Source: JAUXEH01 sp965533275 (GTDB taxonomy: Bacteria > Acidobacteriota > Aminicenantia > Aminicenantales > Aminicenantaceae). Taken from it: DNA of 64,000 bases. The stretch covers positions 1 to 64,000 of the forward strand of contig CBESWG010000015.1 in assembly GCA_965533275.1 (NCBI GenBank), given 5' to 3'. Numbering within the stretch: the first letter of the stretch is position 1; each line of letters begins with the position of its first letter. The notes beneath the pieces are model-generated. The model was not told where the DNA came from and searched no databases. It saw only the letters and a program-made list of their open reading frames with translations. The position numbers were made by a program, and so were the translations under genes. Below, one piece after another: positions 41,455-49,952 of the stretch.

Positions 41455-42084
41455 ATGAAGAAAAACCTCTCGAGAATAAAGTATGTACTGCCCGGATTGC
41501 TTCTGGCATTGGCCATGTGGTCCTGCTACCCGGGCGGGCCCGAGAACATCGCGGATACGGACCTGGTCTTCACCTACTACGACCAGAGCGCCGATTTCGG
41601 AAGTGTCGTCACCTTCTTTATGCCGGATCAGGTGTTCGTGCGCGAGGGATCTGAGGAGACCAATGACAGCTTCGATAGTCTGATCCTCTCCGATGTGGCC
41701 CGAAACATGGAGGCGATCGGATACACGCGCGTTACCGATCCGGAGGCCACCCCCCCCGATTCCGTGGTCATCGTCAGCAAGGTCCGGACCCAGTATACGT
41801 CGGTCGGCTGGGTGCCCGGCTACCCCTGGTATCCCGGGTGGGGCTACCCCGGCTGGGGCTGGTACGGTCCCTGGTATCCGGTTGCCAGTCGTTATTCGAC
41901 AGGTTCGGTGTTCATCGAATTTGCGAGTGCCGCTGATGTCAATGTGCCGGAGCAGCAGGTCAATGCCAGCTGGTCCGGTGTGATCAACGGCGCCCTGGGT
42001 TCGAGCGCCAGTGCCACGGCTTCCCGTATAACAGCCAACATCGACCAGGCCTTCAAACAGTCTTCCTACCTGGGGAAAAAATAG
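41455..42084 (+). CDS. DUF4136-type lipoprotein with an aromatic Pro/Gly/Trp-rich insert
   Basis: Envelope lipoprotein of 209 aa; the lipobox is LAMWSC. The domain start (LVFTYYDQSADFGSVVTFFM) and the C-terminal helical part match DUF4136 proteins, which have a mixed alpha-beta fold and no known function. Between them lies a stretch of about 25 residues made of Trp, Tyr, Pro and Gly (for example YPWYPGWGYPGWGWYGPWYP). It is followed after 37 bases by a barrel-protein gene, so the two may act together at the outer membrane. Confidence 0.83.
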   Translation: MKKNLSRIKYVLPGLLLALAMWSCYPGGPENIADTDLVFTYYDQSADFGSVVTFFMPDQVFVREGSEETNDSFDSLILSDVARNMEAIGYTRVTDPEATPPDSVVIVSKVRTQYTSVGWVPGYPWYPGWGYPGWGWYGPWYPVASRYSTGSVFIEFASAADVNVPEQQVNASWSGVINGALGSSASATASRITANIDQAFKQSSYLGKK

Positions 42085-42121
42085 CTGTCGGATCCCAGCT
42101 GACAATTAGGAGGGTACAACA

Positions 42122-42769
42122 ATGACAATCAAATCAATAGCTACAAAAGCTACTTTGTTCGTGATCCTGGTCGCCGCTCTGAGCCTTCCAAGCTTCTCCC
42201 AGACAGGAACGAGCATCCTGACCTGGGACCTGCAGCTTCCCCAAGGCGACTCCAAGGATTTTCTGGGTCGGGGCACGCTGACGGCCCGCGGAGTGGGCTT
42301 TCAGATCCGCCGACAGATGCAGGAAAACATCTGGGCCGGCGCCTACTTCGGATGGCACGTGATGAACGGCAGCGAAGAAGGCACGTTCCCCATCGGGCAG
42401 GAAGCGTATATGGGTAATGTCACCGGAAAGTACTGGAGTTATATCAATGTCTTCCCTGTGATGGCCAACGTCTTTTATCAGACGGGTGCACCCCGCGGCC
42501 TGCAGGTGTCTTTCGGCCTCAACGCCGGCGGCTACATCTACGAGGAGAGAATGGAAGTATCTGCCGTCGCCTTCGAACAGAGCCGGTGGGTCTGGGGATT
42601 TGCTCCGGAGATCGGGATCAAGTACCCGGTAACGTACGAGGCCAGCGCCTATCTCTCAGCCAAGTACCATATTGGATTCAAGAACTCCAAGACCATCTCG
42701 GGCGAGAGCACAGGCCTTTCCTACCTGACCATCAGCATCGGCGTGGCCTTCGACCACGGTTTCTTTTAG
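42122..42769 (+). CDS. Outer-membrane beta-barrel protein
   Basis: Protein of 215 aa with a signal peptide (MTIKSIATKATLFVILVAAL, cleavage after SFSQ). Alternating strands run the whole length (RGVGFQIRRQMQENIWAGAY, LQVSFGLNAGGYIY, YLSAKYHIGF), and the last strand ends in Phe (ISIGVAFDHGFF), the usual barrel-assembly signal. This fits an eight-stranded OmpA/OmpW-like barrel without a further domain. It is probably co-transcribed with the DUF4136 lipoprotein (AGGAGGG before its ATG) and ends at a strong terminator. Confidence 0.8.
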   Translation: MTIKSIATKATLFVILVAALSLPSFSQTGTSILTWDLQLPQGDSKDFLGRGTLTARGVGFQIRRQMQENIWAGAYFGWHVMNGSEEGTFPIGQEAYMGNVTGKYWSYINVFPVMANVFYQTGAPRGLQVSFGLNAGGYIYEERMEVSAVAFEQSRWVWGFAPEIGIKYPVTYEASAYLSAKYHIGFKNSKTISGESTGLSYLTISIGVAFDHGFF

Positions 42770-42805
42770 AGCGAAATTTTCGCTGCGGATGCAGCTTGCA
42801 CACAC

Positions 42806-42835
42806 AAAGGGGGCTCATTGAGCCCCCTTTTTTTT
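42806..42835 (+). terminator. Strong rho-independent terminator
   Basis: AAAGGGGGCTC and GAGCCCCCTTT form a perfect 11-base stem around the loop ATT, followed by five more T. It ends the lipoprotein-barrel transcript. Confidence 0.95.
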
Positions 42836-42981
42836 CGCCTATATCCAATTTCACATGGAGAAATCTCGCTCTGGCTAAATGCCAACTTCCGCAAGCCAAA
42901 ATAATCAATCCAGGCGCGTATCTGTTCGGAGGTCAGAAAATGAACCGATCATCTGGGCTGCAGCGAAGAAGTCTCCGGCGC

Positions 42982-43046
42982 CTAGAAACTCAGGCTCAGA
43001 GTGAATTGGAAGTGGTCATTCGAGATCTTCAACTCCTCCTGGGCAC
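42982..43046 (-). pseudogene. Possible C-terminal remnant of a barrel gene
   Basis: The minus strand reads CAQEELKISNDHFQFTLSLSF then stop. The C-terminal Phe and alternating strand resemble the last strand of an outer-membrane protein. Upstream the frame runs into the antisense of another remnant, so no intact gene is present. Very short; the call is tentative. Confidence 0.3.
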
Positions 43047-43054
43047 AGGTCTTT

Positions 43055-43297
43055 GACTTCCGGCCGGTCCTGGAATCGGTGGCTCAGACCGGGCGGATGC
43101 TGGTGGTGGACGAGGACTATCGGCGGTTCGGCCTGTCAGGTGAGCTGGCCGCGGTGGCAATGGAGGCGGGCGTTAAGGCCTCCTACGCCCGTGTGTGCAC
43201 AGAGAGCACGATCCCGTTTGCCAGAGACCTGGCCGAAAAGGCCGTCCCCCATACACGAAATATATTGGAGGCGGCCCGCCGCCTGGTTGGGGCCTAG
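43055..43297 (+). pseudogene. C-terminal remnant of a TPP-dependent dehydrogenase E1 beta subunit
   Basis: About 80 residues read DFRPVLESVAQTGRMLVVDE, then DYRRFGLSGELAAVAMEAG, and end FARDLAEKAVPHTRNILEAA, RRLVGA, stop. This is the typical C-terminal domain of the E1 beta subunit of pyruvate, acetoin or branched-chain 2-oxoacid dehydrogenases (transketolase C-terminal fold). The preceding 220 bases have no matching N-terminal part, so this is a decayed or truncated gene. It overlaps the convergent kinase-like gene by 4 bases. Confidence 0.65.
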
Positions 43298-45843
43298 GGC
43301 CGGATTCTGCGGGTTTCAGCGATCAGGAGGGCCAGCACGGCCAGTAGGGCAAAGATAAACGCCTGCCAGAATCCCGCGGCCGCGGTGCCGCCCAGGAGGG
43401 CCTGAAGGCTCAGGGGCTCAGGAGCGCCTTCCTGGAACACCTGCAGAACCAGGGCGCTGCTTACCGCGTAGAGCCAGCCCAGGAGCGCCCCAGTCAGGGC
43501 GGCCAGGCCCAGGCGTCCACCGAGAGACATCCCCCCGGCCCATCGAGTCGCTGCGATGCCTGCCAGGACCGGCACCCAGAGGGCGGCCCACCAGATCCGG
43601 TGGAAGCCGGCCGGGGTTCCGGTAAGCTGTGTAAACAGGATTTCGAGGGAGATCAACAGCCAGATCCCGATCAGGAGTATAGGTGCGATATGCCAGGCAC
43701 GCGTTTTCTGCCCTGCCCTGGCTTCCCTGCGCTGCGTCATGCGGCGGCGCAGGGTCAGGGGGTAGTTGTAGAACAGGTCGAAAACGGCGTGTTCCAGGAG
43801 TGCGCCGCGCTCCCCGAAGACCGGGACGATGTGGACGGCTCCCGTGGCCCAGTGCCCGGCCATGAAGCGGGCCAGGTCCGGATAGCGGTAGGCCATCTGG
43901 ATGGGGAAAGCCAGGTAACCGATGTATTTGAAGAAGCTCAGGAAAAAGGCGACATTGTAGTCCTTGAAGTTGCGCTCCCGCAGGACCAGGATCGTGACGT
44001 AGAGGCCGCGCACCAGGGAGCCGGGTGATATGGGGATGACCTGGAACAGTCCCAAGATCAGCCCCGCGGCCAGGGACGCCTCCTGCCAGGAAAGCTCGGG
44101 ATGGAGGCGCACATATAAAAAGGCCACCAGGACCGAGACGATCTGTGTGACGGGCACCGTGCACACGTGTACAGCCAGGCTTTTCAGATATTTCTGGATG
44201 TAAGGGTCCTTGACCCGCGACTGGATGCGGGCGCTCTCCTCTTCCGTGAGCATGCCGTTCTTTTCTCCCTGCGCGATGGTGTCCCGCAGCCACTGTTCGC
44301 GGGCGTCCGCGCGGAAATAGAGGCGGAGCGGCCGGAGGAAGATGAAATCCAGCTTTTTCTTGGCGTACCGGCGGTCGGAAAAGAAGCGGTGCAGGCCCAC
44401 AGGGAGCAGCGAGAGCGGGAGGTGGGCGGCGAAACGCAGAGGGCTCTGGTTGAGTTGCTCTGCCTTCTTGTCCGTCACACGCTGCTTCCGGTGCCAGCGG
44501 ATCAGGGCCTCGGACCGCCGGGCCTTCCAGGTGCGTCCGATATAGCGGGGGCTGGAAGCCAGACCGCGGTAGTGCTTGCGGTACTGGGCATGGCCCCAGA
44601 TGCGCCGGATCAGGCGGCCCAGGAAGGGCAGGATCCCCAGCCAGTACAGGGCTGCTGCCTGCGGTCCCCCTCCAGTGACCAGCGCTTCCATTTCCTTGTC
44701 GATGTGCTTGCGCAGGGCCAGGCCGGCCATGTGCTGCCGGGTTATGGACCGCCAGAGGGAGGCGCTGAAAAGCAGCCGATAGTGGTGGTGGGAAATGTCG
44801 GGAAGAGAGGCCCGGTATTCCCCGTCCGTTCTTGTCAGCTCTTGAAAGGCGTCCTGCATGTCGGCGAAGACCTCGGGGTGTTCCTCGATGAATCTCTGCA
44901 GTTTTGGCAGGTTTCCTCGGTCGAACTGGACCAGGCGGCCCTTGAAGATCCCCTTGAGAATGAGCCAGACATCTGCCGGAGACATGGGGAGGAACGGCAG
45001 GAGCGCCAGCCCGGCCCGGAAATCAACGGCCACGTGTCCGGCCCACGGATCCGCGTCGTCGCGCAGCCGCTTGAGTGCGTTGGGCTGGCTCTTGCAGGTC
45101 CACCATTCGTACTGGCGGGCCAGCTCCGGGGCTCCCATGTCATGCAGGAGGCCCACCAGGTTGGCCATGAAGGCCTTCTTGGCACGGTATTCAGGGGAGC
45201 CGATCCCCCCCTTTTCCGGGCGGCCGGGCTTCCATCTCTTGCGGGCATCCAGGTCGTCGTCCACCTCGAATCTCCACAGGCGGCCGTCCACCCACTCGCT
45301 GAGCTCTCCCGATGTCCCAAGATCGGGATCGATCAGTGTGGCCAGGATGTCGACCACGGAGTCTTCTGTGCCGAGACGGATCCCGGCTCCTCGCCGGATG
45401 AACTTCTGCCACAGCGCCCCAGATCGTGCCGCCGCGGGATTGACCTGGGGAGCGAAGGGCCCCTGGAATCCCAACCAGTAGAGCATGCCGCGCAGCAGTC
45501 GGGAGAAACTGCTGAGGGGCACGAGCAGCTTGAGTGCGCAGATCGTCCCCGCAGCCAGCCCGGGGATTGGCCCGTCGGGCAGCTTGAGGTCCAGCACCCG
45601 GACCCGGTAGACCTGGCCAGCGAATCCGCCGCCCACAAAACGTTCGATCTTGAGGTGGGCGCGGCCCTGGCTTGGGGAGGATACTCCCGCAATATCGTAG
45701 TGGAGCTCGTCCCCGGGATCGTAGCGCCGACGCCGCAGGGGACGATGCAGCCTCTGCGCGGCAAAGGACGCCCTGAGGCGCGCCAAGGTGGGGAGGGAGT
45801 AGTCCAGGTCCCCGGCAATGTTATCGTTTGCGGTCGGCGTCAT
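43294..45843 (-). CDS. Membrane protein with divergent kinase-like N-terminal domain, function unknown
   Basis: Protein of 849 aa, not recognised as a named family. Residues about 66-290 carry landmarks of a protein-kinase-like fold in the right order: a glycine-rich loop (FVGGGFAGQVYRVR, 69-82), a lysine strand (ICALKLL, K105), a hinge-like SEWVDGRLW (182-190), an alpha-E-like LVGLLHDMGAPEL, a catalytic-loop-like KSQPNAL (N255) and a DFG-like AVDFRAG (D274). The HRD aspartate seems absent. Residues about 560-849 hold six to eight hydrophobic helices. It is the last gene of the run carrying Kdo and GDP-mannose genes, so a lipid or LPS-sugar kinase role is conceivable but unproven. Confidence 0.7.
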   Translation of the reverse strand: MTPTANDNIAGDLDYSLPTLARLRASFAAQRLHRPLRRRRYDPGDELHYDIAGVSSPSQGRAHLKIERFVGGGFAGQVYRVRVLDLKLPDGPIPGLAAGTICALKLLVPLSSFSRLLRGMLYWLGFQGPFAPQVNPAAARSGALWQKFIRRGAGIRLGTEDSVVDILATLIDPDLGTSGELSEWVDGRLWRFEVDDDLDARKRWKPGRPEKGGIGSPEYRAKKAFMANLVGLLHDMGAPELARQYEWWTCKSQPNALKRLRDDADPWAGHVAVDFRAGLALLPFLPMSPADVWLILKGIFKGRLVQFDRGNLPKLQRFIEEHPEVFADMQDAFQELTRTDGEYRASLPDISHHHYRLLFSASLWRSITRQHMAGLALRKHIDKEMEALVTGGGPQAAALYWLGILPFLGRLIRRIWGHAQYRKHYRGLASSPRYIGRTWKARRSEALIRWHRKQRVTDKKAEQLNQSPLRFAAHLPLSLLPVGLHRFFSDRRYAKKKLDFIFLRPLRLYFRADAREQWLRDTIAQGEKNGMLTEEESARIQSRVKDPYIQKYLKSLAVHVCTVPVTQIVSVLVAFLYVRLHPELSWQEASLAAGLILGLFQVIPISPGSLVRGLYVTILVLRERNFKDYNVAFFLSFFKYIGYLAFPIQMAYRYPDLARFMAGHWATGAVHIVPVFGERGALLEHAVFDLFYNYPLTLRRRMTQRREARAGQKTRAWHIAPILLIGIWLLISLEILFTQLTGTPAGFHRIWWAALWVPVLAGIAATRWAGGMSLGGRLGLAALTGALLGWLYAVSSALVLQVFQEGAPEPLSLQALLGGTAAAGFWQAFIFALLAVLALLIAETRRIRP

Positions 45844-45925
45844 GATATCTGTGGGTGGTCCTTGAAAGAGCAGGTATTGTGATGTGTATAGCAGAGGCGG
45901 TGGGCGAAGTCAACGCCGGCGCCGG

Positions 45926-47008
45926 TTACAGATACTCGTCCTTTCCTGTTTTCCGGAGCTCCGCCACGATGTCCTTGACCCTCTGGTCCTGGTCCCTGCG
46001 GCAGACAAGGAGAGCATCCTCGGTCTCCACGATGATCAGGTTATCCACACCGATCAGGGCCGTGAGTTTGCCGGAGGCCGAGTAGGTGAGGCAGTTCCGG
46101 GAGTCGAGTGCAAGCCCCTGGCCCCTGATCGCATTCCCATCATCATCCTGGGGCCAGAATTCGGAGAGGGCCGACCAGGCCCCGACGTCCGACCAACCGA
46201 AGTCTCCCTCGCCCATCAGCACATCCTGAGACTGTTCCATCAGGGCATAGTCGATGGACGTGGAGGGGAGTTGCTTATAGACATCGGCGATCATGGCCCG
46301 GTCGCCGCTGTCCACGGCCGCGAGCATCGCCTCCCAGTGATCATGGAGCCCGGGAGCGAAGCGCTGGATCTGGCGGGCAAAAACCCGGGCCTGCCAGAGG
46401 AACATGCCGGAATTCCAGAAATAGTTGCCTGCATCACAGAATGTCCGGGCCGTTGCCACGTCCGGCTTTTCCTTGAACTCCCGGACGGGGTAAAAAGAGG
46501 AGCCTTCCCCGAATTCGCGGGGCGATTCCTGGGAGAAGCGGATGTAGCCGTACCCAGTGGCGGGGAAGGTCGGCGGGATCCCGAAGGTGATCAGCCGATC
46601 TTCGGCCGCTGCCGCCTCGGCCCCTGACTGCAGCCGTTCCCGGAACAGTTCCGCATCCCGGATGGAATGATCGGCGGGCAGCACAGCCAAAACCGCCTCC
46701 GGGTTCTCCAGATACAGTGCCGCGGTGGCCAACATCAGGCAGGGTGCCGTATTGCGGGCCTCGGGCTCGATGAGGAGGTTCTCATCCGGCGCATCCGGTA
46801 TAAAACCGCGGAGTATCTCGGTCTGCGTATGGTCGGCGATCGTGTAGATGCGGGCTGGATCCAGGAGGGGAGACAGGCGGGACACGGTCTCCTCGATCAT
46901 GGTCTTCTGACTTATGATGGGCAGGAACTGTTTTGGCCGCCGCTGCCGGCTCAAGGGCCAGAACCGGGTCCCGGTCCCCCCTGCCATAATCACTGCACGC
47001 AGATCCAC
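45926..47008 (-). CDS. manC: Mannose-1-phosphate guanylyltransferase
   Basis: Makes GDP-mannose from mannose-1-phosphate and GTP for surface polysaccharide or glycosylation. The 360-aa protein has the nucleotidyltransferase signature VIMAGGTGTRFWPLSRQRRP and the sugar-binding EPEARNTAPCLMLA, VLPADHSI and FKEKPD stretches. It is the single-domain form, without the fused isomerase of type II enzymes. It starts 17 bases after manB in the same transcript, so two consecutive steps are encoded together. A lone perfect DnaA-box sequence inside it is discounted. Confidence 0.93.
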   Translation of the reverse strand: MDLRAVIMAGGTGTRFWPLSRQRRPKQFLPIISQKTMIEETVSRLSPLLDPARIYTIADHTQTEILRGFIPDAPDENLLIEPEARNTAPCLMLATAALYLENPEAVLAVLPADHSIRDAELFRERLQSGAEAAAAEDRLITFGIPPTFPATGYGYIRFSQESPREFGEGSSFYPVREFKEKPDVATARTFCDAGNYFWNSGMFLWQARVFARQIQRFAPGLHDHWEAMLAAVDSGDRAMIADVYKQLPSTSIDYALMEQSQDVLMGEGDFGWSDVGAWSALSEFWPQDDDGNAIRGQGLALDSRNCLTYSASGKLTALIGVDNLIIVETEDALLVCRRDQDQRVKDIVAELRKTGKDEYL

Positions 47009-47024
47009 GGTATCCTCCTCTTAG

Positions 47025-48392
47025 TCAGGGAGTCAGGCCCTTGATGGCCTCTTCGATGACTCCATCCACCTCGGCCCTCATGTCCGCGAGGTCCTCAGAT
47101 GTGTCCGCTTCGAAACGCAGGACCAGGGCCCCCTGGGTGTTGGAGGCCCTGACCAGGGCCCATCCATGGGGAAAAGTGGCCCTCACCCCGTCGATGTCCA
47201 CGATCGGGTAGCGGGCCGCGAGGGTATCCCGCACCCGGTCCACGATCTCGAACTTGACCTCATCGGAGGCGTAGATGCGGATCTCGGGCGTGATGAAGGT
47301 TTTAGGCAGGTCTGCCAGCCATTCCGAGAGTTTCTTGGGAGACCGGGAAAGGATCTCCAGGACACGCGCGGACGAATAGATGGCGTCGTCGAACCCGAAG
47401 AAGCGGTCGGCAAAAAAGATATGTCCGCTCATCTCACCCGCCAGCAGCGCGTTTTCCTCCCGGATCTTCTTCTTGATCAGGGAATGGCCCGTCTTCCACA
47501 TGATGGGGCGTCCTCCCAGCTTGGCGATCTCGTCGTAGAGCTGCTTCGAGGCCTTGACCTCGGAGATGATGGCGGCCCCGGGATTGTTGGGAAGGATGTC
47601 CCTGACCAGGAGGATAAGCAGCTTGTCCCCCCATATGATCCCCCCCAGGTCATCGATGACGCCGATCCGGTCGCTGTCTCCGTCATATGCGATGCCCAGG
47701 TCGGCCCCGGTCTCCTTGACGGTCCGGATGAGATCCTCCAGCGCCTCGGGGAGGGTAGGGTCGGGGTGATGATTGGGGAATCGGCCGTCCATCTCACAGT
47801 AGAGGGGGATCACCTCACAGCCCAGCTCCCGGAAGATGGGGACCGCCGTCTCCCCCCCGGTGCCGTTGCCCGCATCGACCACGACCTTCAGGGGGCGCTC
47901 CAGGCGCACATTCTCTATCACATATCGGTGATACTCAGGGCCGATGTCGTATTCCCGGCGCTCGCCCCCCGGCTCGGAGACAAAGTCCCCCTGCTCGAGG
48001 ATCTGGCGTATGTCCTGGATGTCCTGTCCGAAGAGGGCTTCGTGCCCGAGCATCAGCTTGAATCCGTTGTATTCGGGTGGATTGTGCGAGCCCGTGATCA
48101 TGATGCCTGCCTCCTGGTCCTTGGTGAAGACGCAGAAATACAGCAGGGGTGTGGGGATGGTGCCCAAAGCCAGAACGCTGCAGCCCGTAGAGAGCAGCCC
48201 CTTGGTCAGCGCCGCTGCGAATTCGGGCGAACTAAGCCGGCAGTCCTGTCCTAAGGCGACCTGTTTCCTGCCGTGCTGCCGGATATAGGTCCCGATCCCT
48301 TTGCCCAGCAGCTCGACGGATTCCGGTGTCAGGTCCTCGCCCACGATGCCGCGTATGTCGTATTCTCTGAAGATCTTAGGTGTTAAGGACAT
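47025..48392 (-). CDS. manB: Phosphomannomutase/phosphoglucomutase
   Basis: Interconverts mannose-6- and mannose-1-phosphate (often glucose phosphates too). The four-domain phosphohexomutase of 455 aa shows the phosphoserine loop GIMITGSHNPPEYNGFKLM, the metal loop YDGDSDRIGVID, the sugar-specificity loop LLAGEMSGHIFF and the C-terminal phosphate-binding VRASNTQGALVLRFE. ATG 48392 is used, with GGAGG about 7 bases upstream and the family N-terminus (KIFREYDIRGIVGEDL) directly after it; 25 extra in-frame codons upstream overlap kdsC. Confidence 0.93.
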   Translation of the reverse strand: MSLTPKIFREYDIRGIVGEDLTPESVELLGKGIGTYIRQHGRKQVALGQDCRLSSPEFAAALTKGLLSTGCSVLALGTIPTPLLYFCVFTKDQEAGIMITGSHNPPEYNGFKLMLGHEALFGQDIQDIRQILEQGDFVSEPGGERREYDIGPEYHRYVIENVRLERPLKVVVDAGNGTGGETAVPIFRELGCEVIPLYCEMDGRFPNHHPDPTLPEALEDLIRTVKETGADLGIAYDGDSDRIGVIDDLGGIIWGDKLLILLVRDILPNNPGAAIISEVKASKQLYDEIAKLGGRPIMWKTGHSLIKKKIREENALLAGEMSGHIFFADRFFGFDDAIYSSARVLEILSRSPKKLSEWLADLPKTFITPEIRIYASDEVKFEIVDRVRDTLAARYPIVDIDGVRATFPHGWALVRASNTQGALVLRFEADTSEDLADMRAEVDGVIEEAIKGLTP

Positions 48393-48415
48393 TCCGATCC
48401 CTCCTCTCGATTTGA

Positions 48416-48961
48416 CTAGACTTTTACCCCTGTCAGGCCACCCAGCTTTTCCTGGATCTCCGGCCATTTGTCCTGGGCCTCGAAGATGAATTCCAGGAAC
48501 TCCCGCACGGCGCCCTCACCTCCTGCCAGCCGGCAGAGGTAGTGGCTGTGTTCCTTTACCCAGGGGTGTGCATCGGCCACGGCCGCTGCCAGGCCCGCGC
48601 GCTTGAGGACGGGCAGGTCCCCCAGGTCATCCCCGATGAAGGCGATCTCTGCATCGCTCAGTCCATGGCGGCCCAGGATCTCGTCCAGGACCTTTTGCTT
48701 GTCGAGAACGCCCTGGTGGACTTCCTGGATCCGGAGGCGCTCGGCACGGAAGGTCAGGGCCCGGCTCGTCTTGCCGGTGATGAGCCCGGTCTTGAATCCC
48801 GCCAGATGGGCCATGAGGATTCCCATGCCGTCCCGGACATGGTAGGTCTTGAGCTCCTCCCCGTCCGGCAGCACGGTCAGCGTCCCGTCTGTGAGTGTCC
48901 CGTCCACGTCCATGAGGATCATTTTCACGGCGCGGGCCCGGATCCGGTTGTCACTGTCCAT
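48416..48961 (-). CDS. kdsC: 3-deoxy-D-manno-octulosonate 8-phosphate phosphatase
   Basis: HAD-family phosphatase of 181 aa that releases Kdo from Kdo-8-phosphate. Motif I is LMDVDGTLTDG, motif II lies in GLITGKTSRAL, and motif IV is AFIGDDLGDLPVLKRAG; the lack of a cap domain fits the tetrameric KdsC type. Its start overlaps the kdsD stop by one base (TGATG), so it is translated directly after kdsD. It is the third step of Kdo synthesis in this run. Confidence 0.93.
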   Translation of the reverse strand: MDSDNRIRARAVKMILMDVDGTLTDGTLTVLPDGEELKTYHVRDGMGILMAHLAGFKTGLITGKTSRALTFRAERLRIQEVHQGVLDKQKVLDEILGRHGLSDAEIAFIGDDLGDLPVLKRAGLAAAVADAHPWVKEHSHYLCRLAGGEGAVREFLEFIFEAQDKWPEIQEKLGGLTGVKV

Positions 48962-49938
48962 CAGACCATCTCGGTGCGCCAGAGGTCATGCAGGTGGATG
49001 ATCCCGGCTACCCTACCCTCGCTGGAAGAGACGACCAGGGACGTGATCTTGTGCTCTTCCATCACATTCAGAGCATAGGTGGCCAGCTCCTCCTGGCCCA
49101 CGACCAGAGGTTCTTCGGTCATGCACTCTCCCGCAGTCAGCTTGAAGAGGGACTCCCCGAAATCCTGCAGCTTGCGGCGCAGATCACCGTCGGTGATGAT
49201 CCCGACAAGTTTCTGCTCGCTGTCGACGATGCATGTCATGCCCAGCCTTTTATCAGACATCTCCTGCAGGACCACTGACATGGGGGCCTCTTTTTCGACC
49301 ACCGGGATCTGGGGGCCTTTGTGCATGAGGTGCTTGATCTTGAGGAGCTTGCGGCCCAATGCTCCTCGAGGATGGAAGAAGGCGAAGTCCTGCTCCGTGA
49401 AGCCTTTGACCTCCATCAGGGCCACAGCCAGGGCGTCCCCCATGGCCAGGGCCGCGGTTGTGCTGGCTGTGGGAACCATCCCCCCGGGTTCGGCCTCTTT
49501 TTCCACGCGTGCCTCGAGGACGATGTCGCTGTACTGGGCGAGCTTGGACTTCTGGTTGCCCGTGATCCCGATGAGCTGGATCCCGATGCGCTTGACAAAG
49601 TCGAGCAGCCCCACCATCTCCCGTGTGTCCCCGCTGTAGGAGATGGCGATCATGATATCCTTCTTGACGATCATGCCCAGGTCGCCGTGGCCGGCTTCTA
49701 CGGGATGGACAAATATGGAGGGCGTGCCGCAGCTGGCCAGTGTGGCGGCGATCTTGCGGGCCACCAGGCCGGATTTGCCGATCCCGGTGACGATCACGCG
49801 GGACTGCGCCTCGGCGAGGATTCGAACGGCCTGGACAAAGTTGTCGTCCAGCCGCGCGGCCACGTATTTGAGGGCCTCGGCCTCGATGTCGAGGACCCGC
49901 TTCCCCGCAATCAGGATCTCGTCGTTGGTTAAGGACAT
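48961..49938 (-). CDS. kdsD: Arabinose-5-phosphate isomerase
   Basis: Converts ribulose-5-phosphate to arabinose-5-phosphate, the first committed step to Kdo. The 325-aa protein has a SIS domain (IVTGIGKSGLVARKIAATLA, ISYSGDTREMVGLLDFVKR, and TASTTAALAMGDALAVALME) and two CBS domains (about 205-265 and 270-325), the full-length KpsF/KdsD architecture. It lies 14 bases after kdsA and overlaps kdsC. The CBS pair suggests control by a small ligand such as a nucleotide or CMP-Kdo. Confidence 0.95.
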   Translation of the reverse strand: MSLTNDEILIAGKRVLDIEAEALKYVAARLDDNFVQAVRILAEAQSRVIVTGIGKSGLVARKIAATLASCGTPSIFVHPVEAGHGDLGMIVKKDIMIAISYSGDTREMVGLLDFVKRIGIQLIGITGNQKSKLAQYSDIVLEARVEKEAEPGGMVPTASTTAALAMGDALAVALMEVKGFTEQDFAFFHPRGALGRKLLKIKHLMHKGPQIPVVEKEAPMSVVLQEMSDKRLGMTCIVDSEQKLVGIITDGDLRRKLQDFGESLFKLTAGECMTEEPLVVGQEELATYALNVMEEHKITSLVVSSSEGRVAGIIHLHDLWRTEMV

Positions 49939-49952
49939 CCAATTTCTCCTAT

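Noticed and set aside
44167..45882. 571-codon plus-strand frame opposite the kinase-like gene
   Set aside because: It is full of Pro, Gln and Gly with no hydrophobic core pattern, while the minus frame has membrane helices and kinase-like motifs.
46041..46049. Perfect DnaA box TTATCCACA
   Set aside because: It is a single copy inside manC with no cluster, no AT-rich unwinding region and no dnaA or dnaN near it.
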